Shown one piece after another: positions 45,079 through 55,268 of a stretch of 64,000 nt of DNA. The translations under genes and the position numbers were made by a program. The stretch covers positions 310,001-374,000 of the forward strand of contig NZ_JABVBB010000021.1 in assembly GCF_013346665.1 (NCBI RefSeq), read 5' to 3'. Every line of letters starts with the position of its first letter. Position 1 is the stretch's first letter. Source of the stretch: Sulfitobacter maritimus. Lineage in GTDB: Bacteria; Pseudomonadota; Alphaproteobacteria; Rhodobacterales; Rhodobacteraceae. The notes beneath the pieces were generated by a model. It saw only the letters and a list, made by a program, of their open reading frames with translations. It was not told the DNA's origin and did no database searches.

Positions 45079-45897
45079 ATGTTGGATGTTGCCACCTCTG
45101 CGCCAGAAAGCTTGATGCAGGACGCTGCTTTCGCTGCGGCCCTTCGATCCTGCGGACAACAGCCACTGCGGCTTCCGGGTGGTCTTACTGTCTTGCAACG
45201 GCGCTTTTGCGGACTACGGGTGGCGATGTTGCCACGCGCCCGTCCGCCCCCTGATCTGGCAGAGCAATTGCGGGCGGCGGGGCTGCATACTGTGCCGCTT
45301 ATTCTCTCGCCGCCTACGCCTTGCGCGATGCCACACGCCATGCGCCTGCGTCGGCCTCAAAGCTGCGCGGTGCTGGACCTTACACCACCGCAAGACGCCC
45401 GCCGCGCGGCCCTGAACGGCAAATGGCGCAACCAACTGCGCCGCGCGGAGGGTGCTGGACTGCGCGTTCATCACGCCAGCTTTCCACCAGACCCGAATCA
45501 TCCCCTGCTTATGGCCGAAGCCGCGCAGGCCCGGACCCGCCGCTATGCGGCTTGGCCACCGAATCTCACAGCCGCCTTCGCGCGTGTGGCCCCGACGCAG
45601 ACCCGGCTGTTTACCGCGCGGCTGGGGCGTCGACCCATCGCGCATATGCTCTTTCTCCGCCATGGCCGGGGTGCCACCTATCACATCGGCCACAGCTGCC
45701 GCGAGGGGAGAGCGCTTCATGCGCATAACCTCTTGTTATGGCAGGCTGGGAACTGGTTGGCCGAGGTTGGCCATAGCCATCTTGATCTGGGCCCGCTGCA
45801 CCCGCGCACGCAGGGGCTGACACGGTTCAAACTGCGCAGCGGCGCACAGGTCCAGCCGACGGGCGGCAGTTGGCTCTACTGGCGGCCCTTTGGTTAG
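45079..45897 (+). CDS. GNAT/FemAB-like acyltransferase, function unknown
   Basis: A 272-residue protein. The central part (ALNGKWRNQLRRAEGAGLRVHH, core KWRNQLRRAE) and the later RLGRRPIAHMLFLRHG and HSHLDLGPLH segments resemble GNAT/FemAB/CelD-type acyltransferases, which often modify envelope components. The first 110 residues are Arg/Pro/Leu-rich and not recognised. The product is unusually rich in Arg, Ala and His. It stands alone between tyrS and the dehydrogenase gene. Confidence 0.7.
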   Translation: MLDVATSAPESLMQDAAFAAALRSCGQQPLRLPGGLTVLQRRFCGLRVAMLPRARPPPDLAEQLRAAGLHTVPLILSPPTPCAMPHAMRLRRPQSCAVLDLTPPQDARRAALNGKWRNQLRRAEGAGLRVHHASFPPDPNHPLLMAEAAQARTRRYAAWPPNLTAAFARVAPTQTRLFTARLGRRPIAHMLFLRHGRGATYHIGHSCREGRALHAHNLLLWQAGNWLAEVGHSHLDLGPLHPRTQGLTRFKLRSGAQVQPTGGSWLYWRPFG

Positions 45898-45964
45898 CCC
45901 CGCTTGCACCGCGCAGCGCTTCGTGATGAACTGAACAAGCGTTCATATTCGGGGGAAGCAGCAT

Positions 45965-46720
45965 ATGAAACTAGACACCACCGCCGCCATTGTCACCGGA
46001 GGCGCTTCGGGGCTTGGAGAGGCCACAGCGCGTCATTTCGCAGAACAGGGCGCGCAAGTGACCCTGCTTGACCGCGACGCCGAGCGCGGCGCGGCCGTGG
46101 CCGAGGAAATCGGCGGCTATTTTATTGAGACCGATGTGACGGATGAGACTTCGGTTCAGGCGGCGGTTGATTTTGCCGCCGAAAAAATGGGGCGCATCAC
46201 AGCGGCTGTGAACTGCGCGGGCATTGCGCTTGGCATCAAAACGATCGGTCGCGATGGCGCGCACCCGCTTGACGCGTTCCAACGCACGGTCGACATCAAC
46301 CTTGTTGGCAGCTTTAACGTGGCGCGTCTGGCCGCGATGGCAATGGCCCGTAATGAGCCAGAACCGGATGGGGCGCGGGGGGTGATCATCAACACGGCCT
46401 CTATCGCCGCCTTCGATGGGCAAAAAGGTCAAGCGGCCTATGCGGCGTCCAAAGGGGGGATCGTCGGCATGACCCTGCCCATGGCCCGGGATTTGGCCAA
46501 GGATGGCATTCGCGTTATGACCATCGCGCCGGGTATCTTTAAAACGCCCATGCTCGCCGGGCTGCCTGAAGAGGTGCAGGCCGAACTTGCCAGAGATGTG
46601 CCAAACCCCGCTCGTTTGGGTGATCCGTCTGAATATGGTCGGCTGGCCGCGTTCATTGTTGAGATGGGCTATCTTAACGGCGAAGTGATCCGGCTGGATG
46701 GCGCGTTGCGCATGCGCTGA
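45965..46720 (+). CDS. SDR 3-hydroxyacyl-CoA dehydrogenase (HSD10-like)
   Basis: A 251-residue SDR with a complete active site: TGGASGLGEA cofactor loop (residues 11-20), NCAG motif, Ser in NTASIAAFDGQ, and Tyr-x3-Lys in AAYAASKGGI. The DGQ insertion after the serine and the PGIFKTPML segment are characteristic of type 10 17-beta-hydroxysteroid dehydrogenases, i.e. NAD-dependent 3-hydroxy-2-methylbutyryl-CoA dehydrogenases of isoleucine and fatty acid breakdown. The ATG of the next gene overlaps its stop by one base. It contrasts with the atypical SDR at 4125. Confidence 0.92.
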   Translation: MKLDTTAAIVTGGASGLGEATARHFAEQGAQVTLLDRDAERGAAVAEEIGGYFIETDVTDETSVQAAVDFAAEKMGRITAAVNCAGIALGIKTIGRDGAHPLDAFQRTVDINLVGSFNVARLAAMAMARNEPEPDGARGVIINTASIAAFDGQKGQAAYAASKGGIVGMTLPMARDLAKDGIRVMTIAPGIFKTPMLAGLPEEVQAELARDVPNPARLGDPSEYGRLAAFIVEMGYLNGEVIRLDGALRMR

Positions 46721-47327
46721 TGCCCCTGCAAAACCGTGTTCAGCCTACCGGAGAGATCCTCGCGCATTCTGCGCGGGGTGGCTTTATGGGCAATCGCGGC
46801 ATTTTGCATGACGCGAACGGTCTGCTCCCCAAGCGCCGTTGGGCGCATCAAAACTGGGTCTGCTGTCAGCTGAGTTTCAAAGGTAGGCGGCGGCAGCTTA
46901 TGGCCCCGCGACGCTACACCGAACTGTTCTTTCTGGATGAAGCCGTGGCTTTTGCTGCCGGGCATCGGCCCTGTGCAGAATGTCGCCGCGCATCGTACCA
47001 GCAGTTTCGCACCTGCTGCCCGATCCCCGGCCCCGCCGCAGCACTGGATCGCCAGTTGCATGCAGAGCGTGCGGAACCTCGGGTCTTTCGACAAAGACGG
47101 CATACAACAGTGGGCGCACGCAGCCTGCCGGACGGCAGCTTTGTTTTAGATAAAGGCGGCGCAGCGGGTGTCATCGCGGTCGGGAAATTTCACCCCTATG
47201 CGCCCGAAGGCTACGGTGCCGCGCAGAGCGCGCCTGAAGGCCCGGTGACCCTGCTCACCCCGCCCAGCATCCTTGCGGCGTTCCGGGCGGGCTACCGGCC
47301 ACAGATTGCCCTTACGCGAGCAGACGG

Positions 47328-47331
<4 letters not shown>
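46720..47331 (+). CDS. Conserved-looking protein with HRPCAECRRA motif, function unknown
   Basis: A 203-residue soluble protein. The clearest motif is GHRPCAECRRASYQQF (from residue 81), a Cys-x2-Cys next to histidine and arginines that recalls zinc-binding motifs in DNA-repair and RNA-binding proteins such as the Ada N terminus; two more pairs (CC at 48-49 and 99-100) lie nearby. The N terminus has RGGFMGNRGILHD. No family name is known to me. It overlaps the dehydrogenase gene by one base and the ABC-F gene at the 3' ends by 4 nt. Confidence 0.75.
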
Positions 47332-49139
<1,808 letters not shown>

Positions 49140-49170
49140 AGCTGCCAGCTATCCCCCGGCGGGGATAAGG

Positions 49171-49914
49171 TCAATGTCCCGCGCTCTCTTTCGACATTGC
49201 CAATGCGCGCAGCAGACGTTTGCGGCCCGGCGGGATGGCCGCGATCTCTAGCCCGGTAAAGACATGGATCGTGTTCATCGCCCGGTCGACTACCGCGTGA
49301 TCGCTCACCCAGCCCCCCATCGTCAGATAGCTGCGCAACAAGGGGGGGAGAAGGCGCAGCCCTGCCCGCATGTCGGTCGCGTCTTGCGATGCAAAGCGGA
49401 TCACCTCAGACGCTTTGACGCCGGGCTGCCATTTGGGGGGGGCGAGATGTCGGCTGTTGAGGAGCGCAAAGGCATCGCGGTAGCGCGCAGCATCAACCCC
49501 CGCAAAGGAGGAACACCCAAAGAGCAGTTCCGCCCCTTGGGCATCAACCTGCCCCGCCAGCCAGCCCCAAGCCAGTCGCAGAATGTCAGGATCATGCCAA
49601 TCCGGGTGGATGCAAAATCGCCCAAGCTCTAGCATCGGACCGTCAAAGTGGCGAAGGGCAGAAAGGTCATAAACCTGTGCGGAATAGCTTCGGTGCAAGG
49701 TCGCCGCGCTGAAAGTGGTCACGCGAAAGCAGCAAATGGCCTCTTCGCTGTCGCGGTCTTTCACGACGATATGACGCGCGGCCTGATCGAAATCGTCGGC
49801 CTCTTGCAAGGCCAGATTGCGAAAGCAAAGCGCCCGCAGCGTGCGGGCCTGTGCAAGATCATCGGCCGAGCGCGCCTCAGTAATGTGAAAGCGGCCCGGG
49901 GGGGCATGGGTCAT
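49171..49914 (-). CDS. olsB: Ornithine N-acyltransferase-like protein (OlsB family)
   Basis: A 247-residue GNAT-fold acyltransferase of the OlsB type, which adds a 3-hydroxyacyl chain to ornithine in the first step of ornithine lipid synthesis. Family landmarks: ARTLRALCFRNL, LELGRFCIHPDWHDPDILRL, LLFGCSSFAGVDAARY and LPPLLRSYLTMGGWVSD. The partner acyltransferase gene olsA is not next to it; the neighbours are bamE (upstream, 41 nt) and the ABC-F gene (downstream, 31 nt). Ornithine lipids are common in Rhodobacteraceae. The symbol rests on motif recall. Confidence 0.82.
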   Translation of the reverse strand: MTHAPPGRFHITEARSADDLAQARTLRALCFRNLALQEADDFDQAARHIVVKDRDSEEAICCFRVTTFSAATLHRSYSAQVYDLSALRHFDGPMLELGRFCIHPDWHDPDILRLAWGWLAGQVDAQGAELLFGCSSFAGVDAARYRDAFALLNSRHLAPPKWQPGVKASEVIRFASQDATDMRAGLRLLPPLLRSYLTMGGWVSDHAVVDRAMNTIHVFTGLEIAAIPPGRKRLLRALAMSKESAGH

Positions 49915-49955
49915 CGCTCAGATCGCCCCCTCTGCCCCGTCCAAGCGGTCACGTC

Positions 49956-50420
49956 TTAACTGCCAAATGCAGCCGGGCTGAAGCGACCCAAATTGCCCAA
50001 AAGCTGACGTAGGAAGGAATTGTCCTGCACCGGAGAGGACGTCACCCGCCGCGACAGTGGCACAACGCGCCCATCCTCAAGCCCAAAGCGTTCGACATTC
50101 TGAACGACACCCGCATCGCTAAAGCTGATCGCCACGACTTCACGCTCAATCTCTTCAGGCGCGAGGAAGCCGAGCGCCCGTTTGCGCATCTTTACATAGT
50201 AAAAACTGTCATCATTCAGCACGCCGCCCGCTGTGGGATTGCCGATTTTCGCGGTCACGCTTTCCTTGGTATCGCTGCCAACCACCACTTGCTCCAACTG
50301 ATCGGCTGGCGGCACATAGCCGTGGTTTTCATACTGCGGCGCACAGGCGCCCAGCACGAGCAGAAGGCTCAGACATCCGGCCCGAAAAATAGGGGTGCCG
50401 GTCTGTTTCGTGATGCGCAT
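49956..50420 (-). CDS. bamE: Outer membrane assembly lipoprotein BamE-like
   Basis: A 154-residue lipoprotein with a signal peptide and lipobox LGAC (Cys26 lipidated). The SmpA/OmlA domain (about residues 42-125) has QVVVGSDTKESVTAKIGNPTAGG, DDSFYYVKMRKRALG and an RxVTS tail. BamE belongs to the BAM complex that folds outer-membrane proteins, linking it with surA and lptD elsewhere in this window. It is divergent from the DUF177 gene with 90 nt between the starts, a conserved alphaproteobacterial arrangement. Confidence 0.9.
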   Translation of the reverse strand: MRITKQTGTPIFRAGCLSLLLVLGACAPQYENHGYVPPADQLEQVVVGSDTKESVTAKIGNPTAGGVLNDDSFYYVKMRKRALGFLAPEEIEREVVAISFSDAGVVQNVERFGLEDGRVVPLSRRVTSSPVQDNSFLRQLLGNLGRFSPAAFGS

Positions 50421-50510
50421 TTGGTCTGCCCTCTTGCCCTGACGGATTATGGCTTTTATCTCGCATACACCAAGGCACCCTCAGTGTTCAAGAAACGAAA
50501 GTCGGTTCTC

Positions 50511-51062
50511 ATGTCGCGCACGCCCCCTTCTGCCACCGCCCTGCGGGTCTCTGACCTGTCTCAGACGGAGGCCAATAGTTTCGCTTTGCGCCCCGAGGCG
50601 GATGTTCTCGCCCGTATTGCGGAGGAACTGGATATCTCGGCCCTGCGCAAGCTCAGCTTTGCGGGAGAGATCACACCGCTTGGCAAGCAGGATTGGCAAC
50701 TTAACGGCAAATTGGGCGCCACAGTGGTTCAGCCCTGTGTTGTCACGCTTGAACCGGTCACCACACGGATTGACGTGCCGGTCACGCGCCACTTTGTCCG
50801 CGATTTCGAAGTGCCGGACGAAGAAGAGATCGAAATGCCCGAAGACGACAGCAGTGAGCCTTTGGGCCAGTGGATCGACCCCGCCCAGGTGATGATCGAG
50901 GCGCTGGCGCTGGAAGTGCCGGAGTATCCGCGCAAAGGTGATGCCGAACTCGGCTCGGTTGTTCTAACTGAACCTGGCCAAAAACCGATGACCGACGAAG
51001 ACGCACGGCCTTTTGCGGGGCTGGGCGCGTTGCGGGATGCGCTAAGGAAGGGCGAAAGCTAA
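50511..51062 (+). CDS. DUF177 (YceD) family protein
   Basis: A 183-residue acidic protein of the DUF177 family, the usual neighbour of rpmF. Visible: LSFAGEITPLGKQDWQLNGKLGATV, CVVTLEPVTTRIDVPVTRHF and the acidic DEEEIEMPEDDSSEPL, then the C-terminal DLALEVPEYPRKGD-type segment. DUF177 proteins are linked to rRNA/ribosome assembly in other bacteria. The first ATG at 50511 is used; an in-frame GTG at 50484 is possible, and no strong ribosome-binding site is seen for either. The gap of 201 nt to rpmF (51063-51263) shows nothing I recognise. Confidence 0.9.
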   Translation: MSRTPPSATALRVSDLSQTEANSFALRPEADVLARIAEELDISALRKLSFAGEITPLGKQDWQLNGKLGATVVQPCVVTLEPVTTRIDVPVTRHFVRDFEVPDEEEIEMPEDDSSEPLGQWIDPAQVMIEALALEVPEYPRKGDAELGSVVLTEPGQKPMTDEDARPFAGLGALRDALRKGES

Positions 51063-51263
51063 GCCCACGCGCGGAAAACCGCAGATATTCCGGGTTGCAT
51101 CGGGGGGTATTCGCGTTATTTTGCCGCCCTTACCCGAATTAAGGTTGGACATTGTGCGGCTGCGGCCCTAAAGCACCGTCACGCCCGAAACGGGGTCCGA
51201 ATTGAAACACGGTTGCGGCATGTCCTGTGCAGGTCAGCAACCCCGAAGGCAAAGGCACCAGAC

Positions 51264-51470
51264 ATGGCTGTCCAACAGAATAAAGTATCCAAATCGCGCC
51301 GCAACAACCGCCGCGCGCACGATTCGCTCACAGCGGCGAACCCGAACGAATGTTCGAACTGTGGTGAGCTGAAGCGCCCCCACCACATCTGCGCTGCTTG
51401 CGGTCACTATGACGACGCCGAAATCGTTGCCCTGACCGAAGAAGTAGACCTGGAAGACGACGCAGCTTAA
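51264..51470 (+). CDS. rpmF: 50S ribosomal protein L32
   Basis: A 68-residue large-subunit protein with the conserved basic start ([12 protein letters not shown]) and a zinc ribbon of four cysteines: Cys30, Cys33, Cys43 and Cys46 (CSNC and CAAC). It ends in an acidic tail, as in alphaproteobacteria. It lies between DUF177 and plsX as in most bacteria, so growth-linked ribosome and membrane synthesis are co-located. The longer frame from 51213 is upstream extension only. Confidence 0.97.
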   Translation: MAVQQNKVSKSRRNNRRAHDSLTAANPNECSNCGELKRPHHICAACGHYDDAEIVALTEEVDLEDDAA

Positions 51471-51521
51471 GCTGTCGTCATTTCCCAAGTTTTTTCTAAG
51501 GCAAGTGAGGCATTCGCACCG

Positions 51522-52598
51522 ATGACGGCCCAGCCCGATCACCCCGACGCGAAAGCCGGTCACACCCTGATATCGGTTGATGCGATGGGCGGTGACGAAG
51601 GCCCGGCAGCAGTTGTTGCCGGGTGTGCGCTTTCTGCGCAGGCGAACCCAGACATTGGGTTCATTCTGCATGGCCCCCAAGAGCAACTAACCCCGCTGAT
51701 CGCCAAACATAGCGCGCTGTCGGGACGTTGTGAGATCCATCACACCACAGACGTGGTCACGATGGAGGACAAGCCCAGTCAGGTCGTGCGCACGGGCAAG
51801 AACACTTCGATGTGGTCTGCCATCGAATCTGTCCGCAGTGGCGCTGCCGCTGTGGCAGTTTCCTGTGGCAATACCGGCGCGCTTATGGCGATGTCGACGA
51901 TCCGGCTGCGCAAGCTGCCGGGCGTCAACCGCCCCGCGATTGCCGTGCTCTACCCCTCCTCCAACCCGCAGGGGTTTAACGTGATGCTAGACGTCGGCGC
52001 AGACATCCGCGCCGATGCCGAAGATCTGTTGCGCTATGCGCTGATGGGGACGTCCTATGCCCGTAATGGGATGGACTTACAGCGCCCGCGCGTTGGCCTG
52101 CTGAATGTCGGCACCGAAGAGCATAAGGGCCGCACGGAACTCAAAGAAGCCTATGATCTGATTCGCGCACAAGGTGACGCGGCTGGGTTTGAATTCGTGG
52201 GTTTCGTCGAAGGCGGCGACATTTCGGGCAATCGCGCAGATGTGATCGTGACCGATGGGTTTACCGGCAATGTCGCGATCAAGACCGGCGAGGGCACGGC
52301 GAGCATGATCGGTAACCGCCTGCGCGAAGCGTTCAAATACTCGCCCCTGTCCCGCTTGGCCTCGCTGCTCGCCTATACTTCGTTGCGGCGGCTGAGCAAA
52401 AAGATTGATCCGCGCCGCGTGAATGGCGGCGTCTTTTTGGGCTTGAATGGCACGGTGGTTAAGTCGCATGGTTCGGCTGATGCGACGGGCATCTCTGCTG
52501 CGATCAAACTTGCGGCTCAGTTGTCCGAGAATAAATTCAATGACAAGCTGGCCGCCCGCGTCGCCGCGACGCTGCCTGCCGAGGAGTCCCCGACATGA
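51522..52598 (+). CDS. plsX: Phosphate acyltransferase PlsX
   Basis: A 358-residue peripheral membrane enzyme making acyl-phosphate from acyl-ACP, the first step of the PlsX/PlsY phospholipid route. Conserved parts: SVDAMGGDEGP near the N terminus, SCGNTGALMAMS, VGTEEHKGRTELKEAY, FVEGGDISGNRADVIVTDGFTGNVAIK (core DVIVTDGFTGN) and the C-terminal GLNGTVVKSHGSADA. It overlaps fabH by 4 nt (ATGA at 52595-52598). Confidence 0.96.
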   Translation: MTAQPDHPDAKAGHTLISVDAMGGDEGPAAVVAGCALSAQANPDIGFILHGPQEQLTPLIAKHSALSGRCEIHHTTDVVTMEDKPSQVVRTGKNTSMWSAIESVRSGAAAVAVSCGNTGALMAMSTIRLRKLPGVNRPAIAVLYPSSNPQGFNVMLDVGADIRADAEDLLRYALMGTSYARNGMDLQRPRVGLLNVGTEEHKGRTELKEAYDLIRAQGDAAGFEFVGFVEGGDISGNRADVIVTDGFTGNVAIKTGEGTASMIGNRLREAFKYSPLSRLASLLAYTSLRRLSKKIDPRRVNGGVFLGLNGTVVKSHGSADATGISAAIKLAAQLSENKFNDKLAARVAATLPAEESPT

Positions 52599-53566
52599 GC
52601 CTGCGCGCCGTTGTCACTGGCTGTGGCCACTACCTGCCCTCCCGTGTTGTCGAGAATGCCGAGTTCGAAGCCACGCTCGACACCAATGACGAATGGATTC
52701 GGTCCCGCTCGGGCATTGAGCGCCGCCATTTCGCCGCCGAGGGGGAAACCACCTCGACCATGGCCGCGGCGGCGGCGCGCGATGCATTGAAAGACGCGGG
52801 CTGCGAGATTGCGGATGTCGATGCCATCATCGTCGCGACCTCTACGCCCGACCTTACCTTCCCATCTTCCGCCACCATGGTGCAGGCCGAGCTTGGCATG
52901 ACCAATGGGTTTGCTTTTGACGTGCAAGCGGTCTGCGCGGGCTTTGTCTATGCGCTGGCCAATGCCAATGCGTTGATTGTTTCTGGCCAAGCCAAACGCG
53001 TGCTGGTGATTGGGGCTGAGACCTTTAGTCGGATCATGGACTGGACGGATCGCTCTACCTGCGTGCTTTTCGGCGATGGTGCCGGTGCGCTTTTGCTGGA
53101 GGCGCAGGGCGGCGAAGGCACCGCACAGGATCGCGGCATCCTTGCCACCGATCTCAATTCCGACGGACGCTTCCGCGATCTGCTTTATGTTGATGGCGGC
53201 GTCTCGACCGGCAACACCGGCTATCTGCGTATGCAGGGCAATCAGGTGTTCCGCCACGCGGTTGAAAAGCTCGCCGCCACCGCCAATACCGCGATGGAGC
53301 GCGCAGGTGTCACAGCTAATGATGTCGATTGGATCGTGCCGCATCAGGCCAATATTCGCATTATTCAGGGCACGGCCAAGAAGCTGAACCTGCCGATGGA
53401 GCAGGTGGTAGTGACGGTTCAAGACCACGGCAACACCTCTGCCGCATCGATCCCGCTGGCGCTTTCTGTGGGGCGCACGCGCGGGCAGATCAAACCGGGT
53501 GACCTGATCGTGACCGAGGCCATCGGGGGCGGTTTGGCATGGGGTGCGGTGGTCCTGCGCTGGTAA
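52595..53566 (+). CDS. fabH: 3-oxoacyl-ACP synthase III
   Basis: A 323-residue ketoacyl synthase that starts fatty acid synthesis by condensing acetyl-CoA with malonyl-ACP. The catalytic Cys is in DVQAVCAGFVYAL, the His in VPHQANIRI and the Asn in HGNTSAAS, giving the complete triad. The usual GGGLAWGAV motif ends the protein. Coupled to plsX by a 4-nt overlap, so initiation of acyl chains and of phospholipids is set together. The 109-nt gap to ihfA holds a promoter. Confidence 0.97.
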   Translation: MSLRAVVTGCGHYLPSRVVENAEFEATLDTNDEWIRSRSGIERRHFAAEGETTSTMAAAAARDALKDAGCEIADVDAIIVATSTPDLTFPSSATMVQAELGMTNGFAFDVQAVCAGFVYALANANALIVSGQAKRVLVIGAETFSRIMDWTDRSTCVLFGDGAGALLLEAQGGEGTAQDRGILATDLNSDGRFRDLLYVDGGVSTGNTGYLRMQGNQVFRHAVEKLAATANTAMERAGVTANDVDWIVPHQANIRIIQGTAKKLNLPMEQVVVTVQDHGNTSAASIPLALSVGRTRGQIKPGDLIVTEAIGGGLAWGAVVLRW

Positions 53567-53623
53567 GTGACTGACGCAACGCGGAAAATTACCGCCGAAA
53601 TTGGTACAATCCGGCCAATGATG

Positions 53624-53653
53624 TTGACTCTAAAAATGGCAGCAGCATATTCT
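53624..53653 (+). promoter_or_regulatory. Probable sigma-70 promoter of ihfA
   Basis: TTGACT (53624-53629) and TATTCT (53648-53653) with an 18-nt spacer lie in the 109-nt gap upstream of ihfA (53676). Both hexamers are close to consensus and the distance to the ATG (about 22 nt) fits a short leader. It would let ihfA and the merR-like gene be transcribed apart from plsX-fabH. Confidence 0.55.
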
Positions 53654-53675
53654 AACCCAAAGCATGGGGGATATT

Positions 53676-53978
53676 ATGCCGAACAAGACATTGACGCGCA
53701 TGGATTTAAGCGAAGCGGTCTTCCGCGAAGTCGGTCTCTCGCGCAACGAAAGTGCCCAGCTTGTCGAAGCCGTGCTAGAGCATATGTCTGATGCGCTGGT
53801 GAGCGGGGAACAGGTGAAAATCTCTTCCTTTGGCACCTTTTCGGTGCGAGACAAAACCGCGCGTGTGGGTCGCAATCCCAAGACGGGCGAAGAGGTCCCG
53901 ATCAACCCGCGCCGTGTGCTGACTTTCCGCCCGTCGCATCTGATGAAAGACCGCGTCGCCGAAGGTAACAAGTCCTGA
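53676..53978 (+). CDS. ihfA: Integration host factor alpha subunit
   Basis: A 100-residue nucleoid protein that bends DNA sharply as a heterodimer with IhfB. HU/IHF family features: [49 protein letters not shown] with the intercalating proline in RNPKTG, and RRVLTFRPS. Length fits IHF-alpha. It starts at ATG 53676 behind the GGGGG-rich ribosome-binding region; an in-frame ATG at 53664 is less likely. The MerR-like gene follows by 3 nt. Confidence 0.95.
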   Translation: MPNKTLTRMDLSEAVFREVGLSRNESAQLVEAVLEHMSDALVSGEQVKISSFGTFSVRDKTARVGRNPKTGEEVPINPRRVLTFRPSHLMKDRVAEGNKS

Positions 53979-53981
53979 TCC

Positions 53982-55061
53982 ATGGTCAAATCGCCGGACG
54001 CTTTCCGCACCATTTCTGAAGTCGCTGACTGGCTTGGGATTCAAGCTCATGTCCTGCGGTTCTGGGAAAGCAAATTCACCCAAGTAAAACCGATCAAGCG
54101 CGCCGGAGGGCGGCGCTATTATCGTCCTGCGGATATGTTGCTTTTGGGTGGGATCAAGAAACTGCTGCACGACGATGGGCTGACCATCAAAGGCGTGCAA
54201 AAAATCCTGCGCGAAGAAGGCATGACTCATGTTTCAAGCCTGTCTGCACCGCTGGATGAATTGCCAGACACGGAGGGTGAGGCAGAGTACATCACCGCCC
54301 TCCCCGTAGAACGCGAGCGTGGTGTAGTGCTGAAATTCGGCGCAACGACCAGCGATTCCGAGCAGACAGCGCCGCTCGCCCGCACAGCCACCCCAGATTT
54401 CGAGCCGGCAACGCCCGCAGCGGCGGCCCAAGAGTCCACCTCCACTTTGGACGATGCGCAACCTGCCATGCCCACCACAGAAACAGTCTCGACCCCCACG
54501 ACTGAGCGGGTTTCCGAACCTGCTGCCGAGGCGGCGCCGAGCTATTCCCCCGAGCCACCGGCCGACGATCACCCACGCGCCACGCCGGACCCGCTGGGAC
54601 CATCGACATCCGAGACTGAGGACGCGCCGCACCTCGATCCGCCGCCCCATGTGGCCGAGCGCGAGACTGCGCAATCACAGCCTGAACCTGCGTCTGACGA
54701 AGCGTCTGAGGATACAGAGACCGCGACCCTACCCGACTTTATCCAGCGCCCCATGAGCAAGGCTGCGGCCCCGTCTGACACAGACGACAGCGCATCTGAA
54801 CAAAGCGCTGAGGGCGTCGAAAACATTGATGATTCTGAGGATCTTGCCGTGCAAGATGACACCTTAAAGCCTGCTGTGATCGATCTGCCTGCCTTTACGG
54901 CCGAAGCAGACTTTCCAGCCTCCCCCGGCCTGCTGACCCGCATTGGCCGCGTGCGCCGTTTGCCGCGCGAAGTGCAGCCGGATGTGGCAACCCTGCTGCT
55001 GCATCTTGCCGACATGCGCGGTCAGATGGATGCAAACAACGACACGACCAGTAATTTCTGA
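53982..55061 (+). CDS. MerR-family DNA-binding protein with long acidic tail
   Basis: A 359-residue protein. The N-terminal MerR winged helix (about residues 8-80) has [37 protein letters not shown] and [17 protein letters not shown]. The usual effector-binding or dimerisation coil is followed by a 230-residue disordered Glu/Ser/Thr/Pro/Ala-rich region with no cysteines, so it is not a mercury or redox sensor of the classical kind. A short ordered tail ([30 protein letters not shown] core residues) closes the protein. It stands directly behind ihfA, the standard alphaproteobacterial arrangement. Target genes unknown. Confidence 0.85.
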   Translation: MVKSPDAFRTISEVADWLGIQAHVLRFWESKFTQVKPIKRAGGRRYYRPADMLLLGGIKKLLHDDGLTIKGVQKILREEGMTHVSSLSAPLDELPDTEGEAEYITALPVERERGVVLKFGATTSDSEQTAPLARTATPDFEPATPAAAAQESTSTLDDAQPAMPTTETVSTPTTERVSEPAAEAAPSYSPEPPADDHPRATPDPLGPSTSETEDAPHLDPPPHVAERETAQSQPEPASDEASEDTETATLPDFIQRPMSKAAAPSDTDDSASEQSAEGVENIDDSEDLAVQDDTLKPAVIDLPAFTAEADFPASPGLLTRIGRVRRLPREVQPDVATLLLHLADMRGQMDANNDTTSNF

Positions 55062-55128
55062 TCTCAATGAAAAACCCGGCAATTCCCTCTTGCACCGCCT
55101 GCGAGATCGGGTATGAAGCCCACGTAGT

Positions 55129-55205
55129 CGGGCTATGGCGCAGCCTGGTAGCGCGTCCGTCTGGGGGACGGAAGGTCGCAGGTTCGAGTCCTGCTAGCCC
55201 GACCA
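55129..55205 (+). tRNA. tRNA-Pro (anticodon GGG)
   Basis: A 77-nt cloverleaf with a perfect 7-bp acceptor stem (CGGGCTA with TAGCCCG), D-stem GCGC/GCGC, anticodon stem TCCGT/ACGGA with loop CTGGGGG (anticodon GGG), T-stem GCAGG/CCTGC with TTCGAGT loop, and a genome-encoded CCA (55203-55205). It reads CCC and CCU proline codons. It is isolated, with a hairpin terminator right after it. Confidence 0.97.
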
Positions 55206-55221
55206 ACCGACTACATCAAAC

Positions 55222-55250
55222 CGCCCGTGCCTGTCAGGCGCGGGCGTTTG
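55222..55250 (+). terminator. Rho-independent terminator after tRNA-Pro
   Basis: CGCCCGTGCCT (55222-55232) pairs with AGGCGCGGGCG (55236-55246) through eleven pairs including one G-U, with a 3-nt loop, followed by TTTGTCATTT. It ends the tRNA transcript 19 nt before the dcd start region. Confidence 0.75.
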
Positions 55251-55268
55251 TCATTTGAAAGGCCCCCA

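Noticed and set aside
54227-55015. Minus-strand frames opposite the MerR-like gene
   Set aside because: Ser/Ala-rich antisense frames produced by the low-complexity acidic tail; no ribosome-binding site or family.
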